Origin: JAFIFT01 sp020051095
GTDB taxonomy: Bacteria > Pseudomonadota > Gammaproteobacteria > Legionellales > Legionellaceae
Direction: 5' to 3'
NCBI RefSeq assembly: GCF_964199965.1
Contig: NZ_CAXMZT010000011.1
Span: 62,001 to 126,000, forward strand
DNA length: 64,000 nt
Part shown: in pieces, positions 63,373-64,000 of the stretch
Layout: the number at the start of each line of letters is the position of its first letter
How positions within the stretch are numbered: position 1 is the stretch's first letter
Notes under the pieces: model-generated
The model's input: the letters and a program-made list of their open reading frames with translations, nothing else
The model's database searches: none
What the model was told of the DNA's origin: nothing
Program-made: the position numbers and the translations under genes

Positions 63373-64000
63373 TTAACCTCTTGCGGTCAAAATCATTTCC
63401 AAAACGCAAACGCGTTTACCTGCAACATCACTGCGGATGGCTAATATCATTGATTCATTGTCACATGATTTGACTGTTAAATGGGTGTTTACTACCTCAC
63501 CGGGTTGCACAAATGCGCTCATTTTAATTTTATTCATTTTTTCAAACCGATAAGATTTCATAAATTGACTATGAGCCAAAAATGTACGTGCTAGATTGAT
63601 GTTACTTTCAAGTAAGACTGTTAAGGGTAAAACTGGCTTTAACGGGAAGTGATCGGCAAAATAGGGCGCAGAAACCGTGATTTTTTTTATTGCTTGAATG
63701 GATTCATTCGGCTGAAATGCAACCACATGATCATACTGAAAAGCAATTGGTGTCACGGTGGGATTTAAGAAATCATAACAAGTGTCTTTTGCACTAACCA
63801 AATCATTGTCGGGATGATCGTCACCTTTTGGGGCAATTTCTGCATATTGCTGAATAACGACATCTCTATCAATAAAGTCTGACATCGGCTGCATCGGGCC
63901 CAGTGCCCCTTCAATGCTAAAGACCACATCGTTTCCAACCGTCGCAACACTGTGATATTGCACCGCAGATTCATCACATGATTCAATAACTGACTCAAGT
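63373..64000 (-). CDS. 3-hydroxyacyl-ACP dehydratase-like hotdog protein (5' end outside window)
   Basis: The frame is open from the stop at 63373 to the window edge (about 209 codons); a GTG at 63963 is an internal option but the upstream codons also read as protein (LESVIESCDESA). The C-terminal half contains APYFADHFPLKPVLPLTVLLES, with His and Glu 14 residues apart exactly as in the FabZ active site, so it is probably an active dehydratase. The N-terminal part seen looks like a further hotdog-type or partner domain, longer than ordinary FabZ. Matches the place of fabZXL. Confidence 0.8.
   Translation of the reverse strand, partial: LESVIESCDESAVQYHSVATVGNDVVFSIEGALGPMQPMSDFIDRDVVIQQYAEIAPKGDDHPDNDLVSAKDTCYDFLNPTVTPIAFQYDHVVAFQPNESIQAIKKITVSAPYFADHFPLKPVLPLTVLLESNINLARTFLAHSQFMKSYRFEKMNKIKMSAFVQPGEVVNTHLTVKSCDNESMILAIRSDVAGKRVCVLEMILTARG

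Overview
The window reads as a continuous piece of chromosome from a gammaproteobacterium, moderately AT-rich by eye. Several features point to the Legionellales (Legionella/Coxiella relatives). These are the order tpiA-secG-tRNA-Leu-nuoA..N-tRNA-fMet-rimP-nusA-infB-rbfA-truB-rpsO-pnp, the block sdhCDAB-sucAB-sucCD, an ankyrin-repeat protein typical of intracellular bacteria, and a very-long-chain fatty acid type lipid A cluster. This placement is an inference from gene order and protein style; no 16S gene or database search was available. No phage, integrase, transposase or CRISPR array was seen.

Left part (1-10.3 kb, minus strand): an envelope biogenesis run, uppS-cdsA-rseP, then bamA-skp-lpxD-fabZ-lpxA, closed by crcB, serS and the first 59 codons of radA at the window edge. 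Most junctions overlap or are only a few bases apart. lpxB, the usual partner after lpxA, is missing here. Divergent from uppS is a plus-strand block gpmI-envC-ctpA (10.3-14.4 kb) for glycolysis and cell-wall processing. It converges on pnp at a bidirectional terminator.

Middle part (14.5-39.6 kb, minus strand): two large housekeeping blocks. rimP-nusA-infB-rbfA-truB-rpsO-pnp handles transcription, translation initiation, ribosome maturation and RNA decay. The complete 14-gene NADH:quinone oxidoreductase operon nuoA-N lies upstream of it. An initiator tRNA with its own promoter and terminator separates them. tRNA-Leu(GAG), secG and tpiA precede nuoA.

Right of tpiA (39.6-42.6 kb) is an accessory stretch: a 633-residue ankyrin-repeat protein, a REP-like hairpin, a small frameshifted gene remnant and paired inverted repeats. 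glmS follows, then the TCA/respiratory block sdhCDAB-sucAB-sucCD (44.6-54.2 kb). Together with nuo it gives the window a complete complex I, complex II and 2-oxoglutarate-to-succinate segment (E3 is not encoded here).

The right end (54.3-64 kb) is a cell-surface region. It holds an unknown acidic protein, a polytopic membrane protein divergent from a GT2-GtrA fusion (together resembling a Gtr-type glycan modification set), a NodB-type deacetylase, an O-antigen ligase/polymerase-like protein, and a tight operon of dehydratase - ketosynthase - ketosynthase lacking its catalytic cysteine - LpxL-family acyltransferase. The last operon resembles rhizobial fabZXL-fabF2XL-fabF1XL-lpxXL, which makes and attaches very long acyl chains to lipid A. 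Its 5' gene runs off the window.
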